Assembly (NCBI GenBank): GCA_954871525.1
Contig: OX940865.1
Location: 15,266,606-15,330,605, forward strand
Direction: 5' to 3'
From: Parietaria judaica
Lineage: Eukaryota; Streptophyta; Magnoliopsida; Rosales; Urticaceae
DNA length: 64,000 nucleotides
Shown here: one piece after another, positions 62,119-64,000 of the stretch
Position numbering within the stretch: position 1 is the first letter of the stretch
Layout of the letters: each line of letters starts with the position of its first letter
Position numbers and translations under genes: made by a program
The notes under the pieces: generated by a model
What the model saw: only the letters and a program-made list of their open reading frames with translations
Told to the model about the DNA's origin: nothing
Databases searched by the model: none

Positions 62119-64000
62119 TAAATGTGGGTGATGCTCATAATAAGATGTCAATAAAATTAGCTCAATGCTAAATTTAGTGTGATAAATTTAATTGTGTGTG
62201 ATGTCGATGATAAAAATGTTGATAAAATTATTCATTGAGTGAGTGTACGAGTTAGTAAAAAAAAATTATGTTTGAGGTGGATAAAACAAATAATGGCAAT
62301 TGAATTAGTATAATTGAGATTTAACGAACTAATGCACTAACCATACTAAAAATCGAAAGTCAATTTTATTGAATGAGATTGTACTACATATTTTGTATGA
62401 AATTCAAAAACAGTTCAACGGTTCAATGAATAATTATTCTATAATTATTATTATTTTCACCTAAAAAAACACCTTCACATGAAGGAAAAAAAATCAAATT
62501 ATGTTTTTTTTTTAATGTGTACTATCATATAGTATATGAGTGAATTATTAATGTATATGGCTATATGCTATGCTATGGTGTCAAAATAGAAGGTACATTT
62601 TTTGCTTCAATTTTCCAAAAGATGAGTTGGATAATGACTAATGAGACAGATTAGGATGATTGGACTGGATGTGGCATGCAGATGATGGACCCCACTATAT
62701 TAATAATATGGCCAAAATGTCATCTCAAGCATCATCATACCACATCAACATTTATATACTATATTAAACAGTATCTTCATATAACGTAGATTCTACTTAA
62801 TGAGTAATAATGAATGACCACAATCCTATAAAAATCGAGTTTACATTTTTAATTTTTTTTATTAATAATCATAGAAACATCATTCACAAATAATGTCTCT
62901 GTTATAGGGATTGTCACTTTCATAGTCTAAATTAACAAACTATTATTACATGTGTAATAGGTAAGGAAAGTCTTAATTTAATTGGTTCTTTTGTCAAATT
63001 ATGTGAATGAGATTTTATGCCACGAGTTCATCTAATAGAGAATGTCTAATATCTACCATGCATGGTTATTGGTTAACATTTTTATTGCAATAAAATAAAA
63101 TTAGTACTAATAATTGAACAAGTTAAATAAAGAAATGAGAATTGGCACTAAACTTTGAATAATGGTGTAGTGTTTACCCTCTAGACTATAATTTTTAACA
63201 TTAATGCCCCCTATACTTCTAAGAGAAAATGAGAAAATTTATATTTTTATGCAAGATATAATTTGTTTAAAGATTTTTTTTTTCAATCTTGTATCAAAAT
63301 TGCCTGTGAAAAATTGGACTCATAATAGTTTTGTAAAGAGTCTCATCAACTAATACGTACTTTGATCTCGTTCAATATTAATTCTCTGTTGCGCACGAGT
63401 TGAATTTTTTTTTTTTCGTTATCTTTGAACACCTAAATAGAAAAGTACCGCTTTTAATATTACAAAGAGCATGGTTGTCAAAATTGTAAATTTAGAGGAC
63501 AAAACTAAATATTTATCCAACAGTAATCAAAACTAAATACTTTTACCGCTATATTCATTTTTTTCTTCTTGTCAAAGAGCGCTGTGTGCGCGTGAATCGA
63601 GATTCCCACGTGATCCGACGTGGCAAGTGATGGGTGTGAATGTGTGTTGTGACAGAGTCCTACCCAACGGTACAATGACTGCGAGCCCCAGCCAATGGCT
63701 GCCCTGGCCGTACACACACAGTCATCGATCGGCAGTGAGCACCATCAAATGTTGTTATTATTATTATTTTTCGATATTATTTTCTAGTCAAGTTGTGCTT
63801 ATCTAAATAAAATACTATGCACAATCATACAACGTTGAATGTAGTATATATAAAGTTTTAATTTTTAAGCAAGTCTTGCTCAAACACGATTGAAATATAG
63901 CTTTCTTTATCAAATTTAATCCACTTTGATTTATTTTCTAATCCAATTTATATATGTACGGTATCAAGCTAATCTATCGTAATCGTAAAGCATATCAAAA
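62119..64000. other. AT-rich intergenic DNA after the peroxidase
   Basis: No gene was found. At 63580-63720 a GC-richer patch contains CCCACGTGATCC and GACGTGGCAAG, ACGTG-core motifs bound by plant bZIP and bHLH factors. This may be promoter DNA of a gene beyond the window, but that is only a suggestion. Confidence 0.4.

Noticed and set aside
61894..62151. Minus-strand open frame
   Set aside because: It is the antisense shadow of the last peroxidase exon.

Overview
The window is nuclear DNA from a flowering plant, most likely a eudicot. It is AT-rich and full of transposons. Its genes have many short exons and GT-AG introns, and they belong to plant families (MLO, class III peroxidase, DUF1685). 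No gene order here allows a species to be named. All exon models were made by eye from splice sites, reading phase and family motifs, with no transcript data.

Four gene models keep an open frame. (1) A minus-strand MLO gene, 15 exons between 18074 and 22676, 549 residues, has the canonical MLO tail. (2) A plus-strand MLO gene, 15 exons between 34535 and 42316, 524 residues, has matching exon boundaries but a diverged tail. The two are divergent, with 11.9 kb of transposon-rich DNA between them, and look like an old duplicated pair. (3) A two-exon DUF1685 gene at 45386-46338 seems to use a GC-AG intron. (4) A five-exon class III peroxidase of the peroxidase-21 type lies at 58041-62118, 330 residues, with a TATA box about 70 bp before its start codon.

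Broken genes and fragments are common. They include a transportin-1-like pseudogene (49501-52292, introns kept, nonsense codon), a BAHD acyltransferase tail (48543-48788), the 5' part of a RING-type membrane E3 ligase gene (6004-7060), a hAT transposase tail (8239-8784) and a cluster of decayed ubiquitin-like repeats (9615-14080).

Layout: 1-7.6 kb holds a hAT-type MITE, a GATAA-rich repeat, a 27-bp minisatellite of 2.3 kb, a 167-bp tandem duplication and the RING-type fragment. 7.6-14.1 kb holds hAT remnants, the ubiquitin-like cluster and a 1.48-kb solo LTR. 14.5-17.9 kb has a possible Helitron start and no gene. 17.8-22.7 kb is the first MLO gene. 22.8-34.5 kb is a transposon belt: a foldback element, a PIF/Harbinger-like MITE, hairpins and a hAT MITE. 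34.5-42.3 kb is the second MLO gene, with a solo LTR and a long-TIR element in its introns. 42.8-48.8 kb holds a second copy of the hAT MITE, the DUF1685 gene and the BAHD tail. 49.5-52.3 kb is the transportin pseudogene, followed by a Helitron terminus. 52.5-58 kb is AT-rich with no gene seen. The peroxidase and an AT-rich tail finish the window.

The genes do not form a pathway. The clearest biological theme is the MLO pair and the transposons in their promoter and introns. Several insertions are dated as intact events by perfect target-site duplications: 5 bp for the two solo LTRs, 8 bp for three hAT MITEs and 3 bp (TAA) for the Harbinger-like MITE. I found no convincing new gene system. 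The items most worth testing are listed as findings.
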